Positions 11,621-24,312 of a DNA stretch of 64,000 nt are shown here, one piece after another. The DNA comes from Rhyzopertha dominica (taxonomy: Eukaryota; Arthropoda; Insecta; Coleoptera; Bostrichidae). Position numbers and translations under genes: made by a program. Every line of letters begins with the position of its first letter. Position 1 is the first letter of the stretch. Under the pieces are notes generated by a model. That model ran no database searches, had not been told where the DNA came from, and saw nothing but the letters and a program-made list of their open reading frames with translations. The stretch covers positions 53,477,092-53,541,091 of the forward strand of contig QCXZ01000138.1 in assembly GCA_025024175.1 (NCBI GenBank), given 5' to 3'.

Positions 11621-14129
11621 CATTCATCTTTGACTAAGTTTAATAAAATGGTATGTAGATATGATGTCATAAAAGTAATCTAATATATTTTTATTTGTAC
11701 TATGTATAATTTATCGTGTATACGATTATACAGCATTTAATTTCGTTATCTGTTAAATGAACTTAATTATTATGTTGTTAGTGTAAGAAAATATGAGTGC
11801 AATTTAATTCGTAGGGGAACAGTGGAAGACAGGTATTACCTGTTTCCGTTTGTATAAACAAATAAATTAACGTAAATCTTTCAATAGTAGGTTCATTTTG
11901 AAAATGGAGTGTTAAAAAATTAATCGTGTGAAAAATACATTAGTAAATTCTTGCAATGTGATTTACAACGCATTAAACTCGCATAAAATATAAATTATCT
12001 AGTTTTGCTATTGAAGTGTATTACTTTATCTGCTCTCACAATTAAGATGATGCTTATTATTTTGTTCTGCGTTGCATATACGCATTAAATTTTTTTTAAG
12101 AAAAATTGATGTAGGTATCTGTTCTTACAGATCATACCAACACTCTTCGTAGTTCGCAAAGCCTCCATTAGATGATTGATAAGCGATTTTCACATAATGA
12201 CCCCCAAGTCGTGTCCACGTGAATAAAATGAAGCAACGCGACGACATGTATATATTGTGCTGTACTTTGTGGTTTGTGGCCACGTAAACATTTTAATACT
12301 CCCCTGAAATTGACGAATAAACTTTTAAATCCATCCAGAGCGTTACGTTGAAAAAACAAATTTGTTTGTACACGGATTTAAACAACCCTTAATTTTTAAA
12401 TCGTCGGAAAAATACCGCTCCCGCTCTAAAACATCTGGCGGTAATAATCCAGCGCGCTCGATGTCAGACGCAGCCACATTTATATTTTACGCGAGGATTT
12501 AGTGGGAAACTGCAGTTATAATTGAGTTTTGCCGGTGAAATACTGGAGCTTTTGCCGTTTAAATCATTCGTCGGGCGAGTGAAAGTCCGTCCGTAATCAA
12601 ATTACAACATCAGTGCTCAAAAATTGCTACGAATCCAATCAACGTAAAGGTTAATGCGCCGTGCTAATGAACACCTCCTTAAATGCGACTTGGAAATAAT
12701 TTAGCGACTGAAATTTTTAAGCCAAAGTGGAACGCTAATGGGGTCCCGAAATTATACTTTCAATATTTAAATGGACGGTGAAATATTTCGAGACGGTGCG
12801 ATGTGGCGAGCGGCGAGGAAAAAACGTTTTCGGAAAGATAAATGGCATATACTTGGTGTGAGTGTCCAATAAATAACAGTTAACTTCAGTTAAAATGAAA
12901 GACACTAGAAAAGAACAGATTTTAACTTTGAAATACTCAATAATAGTTACTTTCAGTGCAACCAGAAATTTAAAAGAAGCTAGCTAAATCCTGCTTCATT
13001 TTATTTAATAAAATACACAAAAATGCAGCTTCACAAGTGAGAAAATGTTTTGAACAAAAGGTACAAGCTTTAAGCTCTGCTGATTATCGTCATCAATTGT
13101 AGTGTTTTCAATGGAAGAATGGAATGGAATGGAAGAGGACCTCAGTCCACTTTATCTTTTATGTTTGTGTATATCAAATCCTGGTTTATAACAGATCAAT
13201 TCGTAATCAAGAAGAACTTTTTGCAAGGATAATTGTAGCATTTACACATGTATAAATATTCATGGAATCTTTCATAGACTTACATTTCCATCGTGTGAGT
13301 TACCAAAATTGGTAATTTTCAGGGTACTTCTGTTCTGAAGTTTCTCGCTTGTGTCCCTTTGCAAAAGAGCAGCCTGCACACTAAATGTTTGCACGTTACC
13401 GCATATTTCCGCAATTTTCGACGAATTTAGATGCATGCACAGTTTAAATGCACTGACTCAGCTTCAAACAAAATCTTTTTCCTAGTCCCGTCTATAGGAG
13501 CACCGCGGCAATTATCCACAACTTCACAAAATCCACACGGAACAGTCGAAAGTTTTCGTTCCATTCTAACCACAAACTTGAGGCTGCTCGTAAAGTGTGG
13601 CTTCCACTCTGCTAGTGCTGTGCTCTCTTTTTTTTTGTTCCTCTTCCACAGAGATAATTTGAACCCTCCAAAAAGTTGCTAAACTGTAAGATATACGAAA
13701 CGGAACACAACTTCCACCGCGGACGGCCAAAGAAACTTTCCCCTCAAAGAGCAATTAGGTGCGAAGTTGGCGTCGGCTACCATCATGAGTTCGCAGCTAA
13801 AGGCGGTATCAGCAGTTTGTCTCTTGGAGAGGACGCAGTTGTTTGCGTGCGGATCAAATTGGACAAGTTAAGTTGGCTTTCGTTGGAGTTACAGTGTTTT
13901 TTTTTTTAGAAACTTAACGACCTAGCGGGATAACCTCCTAGCTCACGGCATGATGGTGTGTAGAATTTTACATTATTCGTTTGTCTTAGGGATATTCCTA
14001 TCAGTAGTTTTGAAAACATATCGATCATTGCACGATTTGATCTTGACGTTGTAGCAACAATTGTTCGAGTATCTCTGTAGATTCCAGCATCTGTACGTTC
14101 TGAATTCTTTTAGTTTTACTGTAATATAC
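11621..14129. other. Intronic stretch, no recognised gene
   Basis: AT-rich flanks with a CpG-containing block about 12370-12840. Short frames at 13431-13909 on both strands overlap one another and lack recognisable domains. A small GGAATGGAAT-type run lies near 13111-13137. Confidence 0.4.
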
Positions 14130-14142
14130 AGATGATAACTTT

Positions 14143-15609
14143 TTGTCGCTGCCCTTTTGCGTAACTGCCATCACCCATATCATAAATTACTGCCTTATCA
14201 ATGGCTTAGTGCCAACTATTTGGAAGAAAGCCTTAATAACACCATTGCCTAAAGCAAACCGAGATGTGACAATAAACGACTTGAGACCTGTGAGCGTTTT
14301 GTGTACACTTAGCAAAGTCTTGGAAATCGTCGTGCAGAGGCAGCTTTCCGCACACCTTAACCGGAACGGCATACTACCGGTTAATCAGTCTACTTTTAGG
14401 AAACACCACAGTACAGCTACAGCTTTGACTAGAATAACAGATGACATTGTCCGTCAGATTGATGAAAACAGAGTTAGCTTCCTATGCATTCTTGACTACT
14501 CAAAGGCTTTCGACTCGATTGATCGTGAGCTACTTCTATCTAAGCTACAATACTATGGCATAGAGGGTACTGCGTTCAATTGGTTTACCAGCTTTCTGTC
14601 CGATCGAGTACAGGCGGTTAGAATCGATGGCGTGACATCAGACTGGATTACGATAGCGTATGGGGTGCCTCAGGGTAGTGTGCTAGGCCCCTTAGCTTAT
14701 AGCGTATACATTGCCGACTTTCCTCGAATGATGCCTGAGAATTGGGGAATGCATTGCTATGCGGACGACATTCAATGTTACGTGTCGTGCTTTCCGGAGG
14801 AAGCCAATCAGATTATAGGTGTAATTAACGAGACTCTTCAATCGATCGTTGACTGGTCGGTCATTAATGGTCTTCAACTGAATGCGAGGAAAACTCAGGT
14901 GATGTGTATCGGCTCTGTAAATTGCATTCGGAAAATGCCACAGTGTCTTAGTGCGATTCTACTGAACTCTGAAGTGATTCCTCTCTCCAAGGAAGTGAAA
15001 AACCTGGGTGTAGTAATAGACCCTCATCTGTCCTTTGAGCAACATGCTGTGCGTAAGTCATCAATGGGGTGGTGGAAATTGAAATGTCTGTGGAAGTACA
15101 AGAACACATTATCACCGGAAATAAAATGGAGACTTGCCAATGCACTGGTACTCTGTCACTTAGATTATTGTAACACAGTGTACTACAAATTTCTGAGTAA
15201 TTCAGTGAGGGACAAACTTCAATTATTGCAAAATGCATGTCTACGGTTCTCATTTTTAATAGGTTACAGGGACCATATCACCCCACATTACAGACTGTTT
15301 AAAATACTAAAACTTAATGAGAGATATATACTGTCGTTTTGTGTGTTTTTACGGAGGATTATTTCTAGTGGGTTGCCAACATATCTTCGCGAACGTCTGA
15401 CTCGGAGATCCGATATTCATGATGTAGACTTGCGTTTTGTACATAGTCTTTCTATTCCTAGACATAAAACTCAGAAATTCAAAAGTAGTTTTGAATATAC
15501 TGCTGCCATATTGCATAATCACTACACTGGCATATTCTCTGAAAAATGTAGCCTTATAACGCTTAAGAATAAAATATCTTGTAAACTGCTAGAATTATAT
15601 GAGAGGTAG
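14143..15609 (+). CDS. Reverse transcriptase (ORF2 fragment) of CR1/Jockey-group LINE
   Basis: The frame is open for 488 codons from a TTG at 14143 and has no authentic start, because the element is 5'-truncated. RT blocks appear in order: 'LITPLPK' and 'DLRPVSVL' (residues about 30-55), 'FLCILDYSKAFDSID' (motif A, about 110-125), 'GVPQGSVLGPLAYSVYIADF' (about 170-190), the catalytic 'CYADDIQCY' (YADD, about 205), then 'LQLNARKTQVM' and 'NLGVVIDPHLSFEQH'. A typical intact ORF2 of this group has an apurinic endonuclease domain before the RT; it is absent here. Catalytic Asp residues are present. It makes no functional element by itself but could in principle be translated from a host transcript on the same strand. 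Confidence 0.85.
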   Translation: MSLPFCVTAITHIINYCLINGLVPTIWKKALITPLPKANRDVTINDLRPVSVLCTLSKVLEIVVQRQLSAHLNRNGILPVNQSTFRKHHSTATALTRITDDIVRQIDENRVSFLCILDYSKAFDSIDRELLLSKLQYYGIEGTAFNWFTSFLSDRVQAVRIDGVTSDWITIAYGVPQGSVLGPLAYSVYIADFPRMMPENWGMHCYADDIQCYVSCFPEEANQIIGVINETLQSIVDWSVINGLQLNARKTQVMCIGSVNCIRKMPQCLSAILLNSEVIPLSKEVKNLGVVIDPHLSFEQHAVRKSSMGWWKLKCLWKYKNTLSPEIKWRLANALVLCHLDYCNTVYYKFLSNSVRDKLQLLQNACLRFSFLIGYRDHITPHYRLFKILKLNERYILSFCVFLRRIISSGLPTYLRERLTRRSDIHDVDLRFVHSLSIPRHKTQKFKSSFEYTAAILHNHYTGIFSEKCSLITLKNKISCKLLELYER

Positions 15610-15717
15610 GGATATTTATATATCTTTCGTGTATCTATCTATGTTTGCTTTATACTCAACTGTTGGTTTTTTGGATTAAATTAATCTGCTAATTTTATAT
15701 GGAACTGCCCTTAATGT

Positions 15718-15735
15718 AAAACGGCTAGCCGTTTT
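15718..15735. repeat. 18-bp perfect palindrome in LINE 3'UTR
   Basis: AAAACGGCTAGCCGTTTT is its own reverse complement. It lies 108 bases after the RT stop codon and 38 bases before the AATAAA signal. LINEs of this group often need a 3' stem-loop for template recognition by their RT; this is a good candidate for that structure. Confidence 0.6.
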
Positions 15736-15802
15736 AGAGGGCTTTTGAACTATGTATACCTTGTACATTGCTCAATAAATAGTATTATTATTATTATAAT
15801 AT

Positions 15803-18800
15803 CACATAGCATAGCATGACTCAAGTAATATTGCTAACACAGAGATGATAGTGATTGGTTTGTAGCTTTCTACAGACCTCTTAGTGCCCTTTAATAGACA
15901 GGAATAACTTTTGACAGTTTTAATAAACGAATGAAATACAGTTTGTTCGATAGAGTGGTTTATAATAAACGTAACTGAGTTATAATTAATGTATATATAA
16001 TAATGTACATAATTTTGGACTCTCTTCTTTGGTCGTCATGATCGCACTGACCTTTTTCCTTTTATCAAGTAATATATATGTTTGTTTTAGATCAGACCGA
16101 TATTTTTTTACAATGGACACTGAAAGCATTCACCGTCGTAATACAAATGATTGCTTAGCCCAAAAGTGTAGGGACAAATAGAAAATAAGACCTCGTTGCC
16201 TGCCCTGTTTTGCACGGTGTGCGTATTCTACCGTATAAAGAAAATGTANCCTGGACGAATATTACAAANCAGAATATTTAAGAAAACCGAAGGCTTGACA
16301 ACGGCANCATACCGCANTTCAACCTTAAAACCCTCCGACACGTACCAGCGCAGCGTCTTGGGAATGCCGCAGATTTCTTGTCTCTCGTTTTTTCACTTTC
16401 TCTGTCACGATCATTGAGCACGACTTGTGGGTATTTCCCAAAAGGAAAATTAAACAGTGATAAATCCGAACCTTCCCAAAGCTGGCTCCTGACAAGACAA
16501 ATTGTTTATTTAAAAGTATTCGTGAAATCCTGACAGAGCGTTAGTCCAGCACCTTCAGGCTGTTACTAATTCAGACGTGTTTTCTTTAGCCAGAAGAGAA
16601 TGAGTTGCTTAGATTCGTGAAGTTCCTTGTTCACGTCCATCAATGCAAATTGGTGAACCGGCACGAGCAAATTTGTTGTCTCCGGATGAAGATGTCGAGA
16701 AAGCATTTGTCGAAAGGCCTAAGTCAATAATTCCGCTGAAGGGATGGGCATGGTCCAATTAATATGCGGCTGGGAGAGAGTAAACAAGAAGTAATATCCA
16801 TAATATTATTGGACACCCTAATAACAAAATTAAATGAGCTTTACTTTGGAGTGGGAAGGGATGATTTATTAAGGTTTGTAATTTGGTGGAGTACATTTAA
16901 ATCTACGCTTTCGGATTTAAACCATATAGAACCCTTGACCATGGGTAAATATCACTATTCAGCGAAAGCTGCACCCTCCAAAATTCATTGTAGAATTTTG
17001 GGAAAATATGCATTTGAAAATGTCGATCCAGATAAAAATGTTATCGATTCTGAAAGATTATGCGGTCATTGTATGAGTATGGGGACAATCCATATTTGGA
17101 TATATACAATTATTATTCGATCACTGTTCATATGCTTTNTGTTAAAATAAAATGGGAATTATACACTTTTTGTAGCCTGTGCTGAAAAAAATCTAATATA
17201 CAAAAATCTGTATCATTTGCCTGTTTAAATTGAAACGCCGGGGTGTTACCAAATTAGCTTGAAAGAGGAATGAGCTGTGCTGAACTTATTATGAAAATAT
17301 TCCTCGAAACGTGGGTCGTGATGAAGCTTTTAACGTTTCAACAGTAAGTATTGTAGAACCAGAAATATGCGAATGCAATTTAATAGTCTATTTAACTTTT
17401 CCTAATTTTTACGATACTTAACTACAGACTGCTATAAAACTGTTTGCCTGCCAGGCGATTATTGTATTTGAAATCATTCAACCGTTACATTGAAATGTAA
17501 CGACTATAAGTCTGTTTGCGTTTGACAGACTTGCAGATATTTGAATAATAGATTAGATGTTAAAAACCAAAAAGCATCATAGGTTATTTTTAATGATTGT
17601 TTTGATACTGATACCCAGCTAATTGATTAGCCGTATATTATAACATTTCTAAGCTAAAGTCCTGACATTACTTGCAGGTATTAATTATGATAACGAAATA
17701 TTGAAATGCAACCTAGTCCTCTGCTCTAAACCAAACCAGATTAACCTGAGAGGGTTAAAATACACCTACACCTTCTCACTATTTTCTGTAGGGTGTGACC
17801 CCATAAAGGAATAACAGCCCCCTGGAGTCTTTAGCCGAAAATGCTTGTTAAATTGGTCCGTTCGTTGGGAACCTTTCCTATCTCTAGACGGTCGTTTTTG
17901 TGGTATAGCGCATTAGCACTTGCTGAGCTGGAATAAATTAGACCACTAACGGAAAAAGCAGCAATGTAAAAAAGGAGAAGTAAAATAGAGAACTTTTAGT
18001 ATTTGCATTATATTAAGAAAACTGAATCCAAACAATACTGCAGCTCTAATCAAGAAAGTGGTTGTCGCTTCATTGCATTAAATACATATTACGGCGCATT
18101 TAAACTTTAATTATAGTTAACTGTGTGTAAGCGTTCAGTCTGTCTAAATTAGTACGCCCAGTAAATGAGCAGCATTTCAAACGTTTTATCATGATGCCGA
18201 TATTTCACAGAAATCCCCGTTCCCCATTACGCTGCTATCAAAACAGTAAAAGAAAGAGTTCATTAAGAAAGAAATATAGGTCCATAAAAACGAAACGCCC
18301 CATTTAAAATCGTTAAGTGATAACAAATAATACATTCGCTGTCAATTTGGCTTGATAAAGAGACTGGGTTCCTACTGTGCGTGATGCTTTCGGCGCTATT
18401 CAAGCTTTCGTGTAAATTTTCCTTTTTCTTTTATTTCGATTTGCTGGGGCAAATGAAGAAATTAAAAAAAAATACAATAGAAAATCAGAACAAGGGAGTG
18501 TTTGCCGTTTTTCACTTGGACTCTTGTACCAGGGCACAAGCGAATTATTCACACAGTTGTCTAACATTTTAGGGATAAAATTGACCAAATAGCTCGACCG
18601 TGACAAATTTGAAAAGCTCTACCCAAGGTTCTACTGCAGTTACTGTCAATTCTGATCATAAGCGCTGGTTAAATTATTAGTACATGCTTTCATTTGTAAT
18701 ATTAATAAGTTACGGGTGTATTGTAAACCTATTCTTATGAGCAGTATTTATTTTCCGAGTCTCGTAAAATTAGGCATAAATGATATACCGCAAATTAATT

Positions 18801-19249
18801 TAGAATGTATGTAAAATTCATGATCTTGTTATTTTAATGTGAATGCAACGGTCAGAACTTAGACATCTAATCTAGAATATAAATGAGCTTTTTTAGAATA
18901 TTTGTTGTTGTCTTATGTTGAAATTGCCTGTCTAATATTAAATATTTTTTATAAATTTCAAGTAATCTCAAGATTGTAACACATAAAATTATTAAATAGG
19001 CAAAAAAGTTTCATTATTGTCTAAGGGGATGTTCCTAAATTGTTTAGGGATATCTGAAAATGGTCGAGGATTTCTCAAGATTTTCAAAAATTTTCGAGGG
19101 AATATTCTGGCATGTACGGGGATGTGCTTGAAAAAAAGGGATGTCTGGTGTACAAAATTCGCTCAGAGGTTTGTATATTTATGGTCTACTAGATTTTCTT
19201 CAGCAGAGGATTGTTGACAGCAAAAAGTACGGGCCTTTTATCAGCCACC
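15803..19249. other. Intronic AT-rich stretch, no recognised gene
   Basis: The frame at 16764-17150 (+) reaches 128 codons but has no recognisable domain or splice signals. Four single-base ambiguities lie at 16249-16317. I saw nothing else. Confidence 0.4.
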
Positions 19250-19620
19250 CTTTCGAAGCCCTTCTGTTCTTTCTCATGGACCTGTATTAGCAGATAAACA
19301 CCCCCAGGGCCCTCGAGGCCAGTATGGCTCGTGGTTTTCGGGTTTTATAGAGTGGCGGATTGCGTAACGACACGGAAAGGGCCCGCGGCCAGACCACGTA
19401 AGCCTGCATGCGCCTGTTTCGACGTGTGCAGGCCATTTTTCTGCCGTCCGGTAAGTGGAAAATGTGCAATCACAGGAAGAACAATGCCGCCGGTCGGGCG
19501 GAGATGTGTAACGTCCTTTTTGTACCGCTTTATTGAGGGGAAACTCGCCCACGACCCCGCAGAGGGCATTGTGTAAAGTTGCGTTTTCAGCTAGTATTGT
19601 GCTGGGGAGAAACAATGCGA
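19250..19620. other. GC/CpG-rich unique block
   Basis: A sharply GC-richer block with overlapping frames in several phases of both strands, the usual effect of low stop-codon density in GC-rich DNA. No domain is recognisable in any of them. It is a candidate conserved noncoding element only by composition. Confidence 0.3.
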
Positions 19621-20899
19621 GGTATTAAACAGGTGGAAGGAAATCTTATTTTCTAACTGGAACTGCCCGCTTTTATTATGTCACTGGGCTGTTCCGTTTC
19701 AGCGGGCAATAAGAAGCTCTTCCTGGAAGAGGAAACAGGCGGAAAATTTTACAAAGGAACTGTTGGAAAACGAAGTATTCTGACGTGAATAATATGAGTC
19801 AGACATATCCCAACGTATTGCTTCCTTTAGTCATGTTTCTTTCCACTTGTTTCGCTTTTCGTGCCTGCGCGCTGATTATTCTTCGTTCATTCTTGTAAAG
19901 TGCCCAAATTGTTAGCTGATCTTTTCTATTGTTTGTGTGCTAGATTTCTCCGATTTCTTATTATGTCGATTCTTGTCACGCATTTGATGCATCTCAGATA
20001 GTTATTTTGAAATATCTTGAAACAGATCTGATTTAAATAAACGCTTTATACGTCACAGTCAATGATATCTGACCTTTTTCTCAGTCAACCCGGTACGTGA
20101 TCCCTTTATACGTCGCTTATTTTCCGACGCGTGCGATCGCAATTAGATTTGGCGCGTTTCAGGCTTGCAGAAGTTCTGTTTTGAAGCGGGACCGCTTCGC
20201 TACACATCCTCGCTCTATTAGGCTCAATTACCCTAACAGGATTAGGCGATGTCGTCGCCTTGGGTGGCGGGTTTCTTTCGAGATTTGCCGTTGAAGTTGA
20301 ATCGTAGCTCAACGCATCCACTCTCCATCTGTAATTGGATAAAATCGAGCCGGCAAACTTAATACAATAAAGTAGTGTTCGGATAACAGCTGGGATAATT
20401 GCAAAGCGAGTACGGTGAGCGGCACAGCCGACCGAGGCGCTGCTACAAACGTAACTGAGTTACGTGTAGATTACTAGTTAGATGGAGTGGTGATTGGTCC
20501 TTTGATTAACTGCAGCGTGGAGAGGAGGATTTTACGAAGAAGCGACGGTTTTAGGCCCTATTATCGCCGGGGAGTAAATTGAATAGGCTCTCGAAAAAAG
20601 CAGCAAAGCTAGTTGTCAAAGAGGTAGATTCAAAAGGAGCTTAACATGTGATCATGAAAGAACCGTTATTCGGTATTATTAGGACCATATATCTCACCTT
20701 CAAACCATTAAATATTTCTACTAAGATCGNCTGTATGCCCTTTTCACACGGAAAGACAGAACATCCAAGATATTTGACCCCATTCTTCTCTTTAACTCTT
20801 AAACTTTTAAAATCGTTGTAGGCAAAGAATTCTAAGAAGTCAACGTTTTTTCTAAATTTTTCATTGTAGAACGAAGGCCCATACATTGGGCAAATGTTT
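19621..20899. other. Intronic stretch, no recognised gene
   Basis: Contains a CpG-containing part about 20090-20460. The minus-strand frame 20641-21006 runs out of the Penelope-like tail into unrelated sequence and is not a gene. Confidence 0.4.
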
Positions 20900-21915
20900 T
20901 TCATTAGCAGATAATATTTCCCCCGAAAGATGCTTGTCTTTATAAAACATTGACAAAAGGTTATTGGTCTGACGTTTCGATTACACCTGTAATCTTTGTC
21001 AAACACGAAAAAACTTCAAAATCTGACACAAGATCAAACTAAATTTTAAAAGTAAGTAAACAAATCACCAAGGAAGCGAGACGTCTTATAAACAACGTGT
21101 CAACCTGATAAAATATGCACCTAACGACGAAAAAAGAACTAACTACATACTAGATATACACGAACTACAAAATAGCCTTCCAAATGTCACCTAACTCATA
21201 ATTTCCACAATCCCTATTAAAATTATTTGTATCCTGCAAATTTCTAAAGCTTCTTTTATTAGACGTTTGTGATAATATTTTTCTCTATGTAAAATGTTTG
21301 TTTTATCAAAGTCAATCATGTGTTTAGTCAAATATTAGTGTTTAGCTACAGAAGATTTGTATATCTGTTGCAGCCTAGTAGCATGTATTCAAACGCGTAT
21401 CTACTTTTCTTTTAGTTTCATCTATGTAACACTTGCCGCAAGAACAAGTAATTTTGTAAACACTTTCACTCTGTAAATGTACTTTAGTAGAACTTATTTT
21501 TTTAAATTATTATACTTACTATTTCTAAGCATCCTCTTTAATTTTTTTGAAAGACCTTGTACATAAGGCAAACTCAACTTTAATTTACTTTGTCCTGGCT
21601 GAGCATTTACTTGATTTGAATGAGCACTTTTATTAAAAATTGACCAAATATTCTTATTGCCATAACCATTTCTTATTAGCGCTTATTTAAGATGATATAT
21701 TTCTTTTTGTAAAGAACTTTCGTCTGAGATTCTTTGTGCTCTAACAAATAACGTCCTTATAAGACTATTCTTTTGAGAGGGGGTTGTGAGATGTAGCATG
21801 TAAATATTTGTCTGTATGTGCTGGTATTCTGTAAACCTTGTATCCTAACTGCCAAGAGTTTATTCTGTGAATTTGGACATCCAAGAAATAATAACGCAAA
21901 TGCGTTGACTTTTAC
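20900..21915 (-). mobile_element. Penelope-like element, copy 2 (minus strand)
   Basis: Reading the minus strand from about 21900 down: a 'FLDVQI' strand, 'GYKVYRIPAHTDKYLHATSHNP' (the Y-R-x-P-x-H-T-D-x-Y-L-H signature after the RT palm), a linker with 'NKNIWSIFNKSAHSNQVNAQPGQ' to 'SLPYVQG', then the GIY-YIG domain (about 21486-21180) and the terminal hammerhead-like motif (20959-21003). Stops and a degraded YIG (YID) show it is dead. It aligns with copy 1 across the linker, nuclease and tail, and supplies the post-palm part copy 1 lacks. Upstream RT motifs are not recognisable beyond 21915. Confidence 0.8.
20959..21003 (-). ncRNA. Hammerhead-like motif in Penelope-like tail
   Basis: On the minus strand: TTGACAAA, a 6-bp stem GATTAC/GTAATC with a 4-base loop, GAAAC, then GTCAGACCAATAACC. 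The core differs from CTGANGA at its first base and at the sixth. The GAAAC and 3' tail match the motif at 10762-10783. It is the best evidence that the isolated motif at 10736 is Penelope-derived. Confidence 0.5.
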
Positions 21916-23408
21916 GCGTCATTGTAAGCACTTGGCGTTTAGTACTTTCACAATGAAAAAAGTATGTTAGTAAAATTATTCGACCAATAAATTATTGCGA
22001 TGTTTGTTTTTTATAATAAAGTAGTAAAAATACTAAACAATGATAAGTAACGATAAAAGTTCACACTGTGAACCCAATAAACTGTTAATCATACAACACA
22101 TATGTCTCTGATTATTTGAAATTCTTATAACGAAGTATATTATTGGATAAGCAGAAATTTCATTCTGAAAAAAAATCCTCCATTTTGAATTTCAGCTATT
22201 TAGTGCAATTTTCTTAAACAGCAAAAAATGTCTTACTTTTAGGGTTTAGCCCACTGTGGTGACATTATTATCTAGAATTTGTGCAATTATTTTGTTTAGA
22301 AGACTGGCTATACATATTATTAGGACTGCGGGTTCCACATGCTCATTTCTGACTTAATTTCCTTTATTTATGCACCGAGATACACTTAATCTAAACACAT
22401 CTAGCCAAAACACTACTATTTTAACACTTCTATTTCAGTAAATCACTATACTGTACACAGTAGCACTAAACACACCTCTTTTGCTAAGTCTTTCGCTAAT
22501 TTTTGTAAATTCGAGTCTATGTTTAGACATTTCATTGGCAAAATGCTGTGCCGCATAGAAAAATTAATTGCTTTTTGTATCGCCAGGGCTGCGTCGCTTC
22601 AGAAACTTTTCCACCGTTATTTGTTCCGCTTTCCCCCCGCATCGACGCGTCTTATTTTTCCGATCAGCGAAACGACGCACCGAACGTGATACTCGTACAT
22701 TTAGCCTATCGGATGTCCTGATGTAAACTTTTCAGGACTTCATCGTTCGGCATGCCGCGCGCCCGTACGCCGTTACGGCAATGGTGCCAATATTCGGCGC
22801 CCCATCGGAAAGAGATTCCATGAATCTAGTTTAGAAACAAAAGAAAAATCGACGCTCTCTTTTAAATTGCGACGCGTTCGTACGGGTGCGGGGCAGGGGG
22901 GCTGTTTAGATTGTTCCGTGCCGGGTTTCGTCTTCTGTGACTTGACACCGTCACGTCTGCCCGATCGGTGATATTCCCTGAAGGGGGAAGAGGGCTGCAT
23001 TGGTTTTTAAGCTGAGACTTTGTATCCACAGGTGTATTAAAATGAGAATTGCCATCCATTTAAATCGTTATTACACAAACATAATCAAACGGACGTACGT
23101 ATTAAGTGCTTAAAAAAAGAGAGAAGTACATAAGTATTTTCAGCTGAAAAAAGAGATTTCTAAACTACACATAATTCTAGCATTTACAAGTACTTCATCA
23201 CTTCCCTGGGCCTAGGTAGGTTACATCAGCCATTTTTGGTGCAATTGAAAAGCCAATGCAAGATGGTCACTTAGTAGTCTTATTCCAAATCCAGATTGAT
23301 CTGCAATATCTCAATGCCAACAGTGCCTGTTCCTATATCGGATAAATTTCTGCCTGTACGTTATTATAATGCTTTGATTATTTCGTTGGCGCTGCAGAAC
23401 ACTCATGC
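21916..23408. other. Intronic stretch, no recognised gene
   Basis: AT-rich to about 22560, then a CpG-rich block about 22560-23010 with overlapping minus-strand frames lacking domains, then AT-rich sequence up to the recursive splice site. Confidence 0.4.
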
Positions 23409-23439
23409 CTAATACTGATTTCCTTTGTTTTAGGTAAGT
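23409..23439 (+). other. cpx: Recursive splice site 1 (AG|GTAAGT, junction 23433/23434)
   Basis: A branch-like CTAAT (23409-23413) and a second CTGAT lie just before the tract TTTCCTTTGTTTTAG, which is fused directly to GTAAGTC. The 3' and 5' splice sites share one junction with no exon between, as in ratcheting points of long insect introns. The branch A is about 21 bases from the AG, the expected distance. It is on the complexin strand, 13.9 kb after the exon donor. Confidence 0.75.
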
Positions 23440-23473
23440 CACCAGATTGAAATGTCATGGGCTTGATTTAACA
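23434..23473 (+). other. cpx: Candidate recursive exon 1 (40 nt, stop-containing)
   Basis: A second 5' splice site, ACA|GTAAGTA, lies at 23473/23474. Use of it would include a 40-nt exon. Joined in phase 1 after the complexin exon, it meets a TGA within six codons, so inclusion would truncate the protein and invite decay. Competition between the two donors is the behaviour described for recursive exons. Confidence 0.5.
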
Positions 23474-23882
23474 GTAAGTACCTTTGTTTGTTGCAAATAT
23501 AATGCAGGTAATTCTATATTAAATGCTGTAATAATCACCATGGGTATATAAAAAGCAAGGAATTGCACCTACTACACCCAAAAAACCTAATAACATAAAA
23601 TGAGGTGTAAAGGTTAACAATGTTTAGTCACTTGCAATCTGAAAACTGTTACTAACTAGCTCGCGTTGACTTGCTTCGCCAGGTCAATTAGAACATTTAA
23701 AAGACTGTAACATTCTATAGGAATAAACTTATGGAAATTGTGTTAATCTAGAGATGACGTTTCGGCAATATACCACACTTGAGAAGTCTTATATAGTTAA
23801 ATCTGTATTGGTTTAAGTAAAAGTTTCTCTTGCTTTTTAGAAGAATACTACAAAAAATGTATCAGAATTTATAACAGTTTGA

Positions 23883-24038
23883 GTACCTCAGTGCTCCGTA
23901 TTGGGACCTGTATTATTAATGCCCATGCATGCAGCTAATTTTCTTTTTACATGGAAATGTGCTGAAGGTACAACGTTTGCGCAAGACATTGATCTGTATG
24001 TTATTTTACTGCTCTGTTTTACACCCCTAGATAAATAA
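23883..24038 (+). pseudogene. Non-LTR RT fragment A
   Basis: The frame reads 'VPQCSVLGPVLL' (from G-V-P-Q-G-S-V-L-G-P) and, about 25 residues on, 'FAQDIDLY' in place of the catalytic Y-A-D-D block, then a stop. It is a relic of a CR1/Jockey-type RT with the catalytic pair reduced to Q-D. Confidence 0.6.
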
Positions 24039-24312
24039 TATACTTGTCGTTTAATTACTAAGAAAAGCATGTTAAGTGCTTCATTTAGGGTCAAAAATAA
24101 ATAATAATACGTATCACCATCCAGATCATGTAATAATACAGCATGGATTGCTTGAATAAAACAAGAATTAGATGTACACGTACCGAAGACAGAGCGATTT
24201 TACATGTATTTTGCTATACCTATTGTTTATGTGGAGAATTCGAGCAAGTTACGTTGCAGCTGGACATTTTTACTATATTTAAGGCAATCCCACTTCAATT
24301 TAGGTATTATAA

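Larger units (their letters stand above)
14130..15802 (+). mobile_element. CR1/Jockey-group non-LTR retrotransposon, 5'-truncated
   Basis: A 5'-truncated LINE whose open frame begins inside the reverse transcriptase and whose 3' end is complete. The 3'UTR carries a perfect palindrome (15718-15735), an AATAAA signal at 15774-15779 and a (TAT)n-type tail to about 15802. The left boundary is set by the loss of RT similarity near 14130-14143. No clear target-site duplication was found. The uninterrupted frame suggests a fairly young insertion. Confidence 0.8.

Noticed and set aside
16764..17150. 128-codon plus-strand frame
   Set aside because: No recognisable family or motif, and no splice or promoter context.
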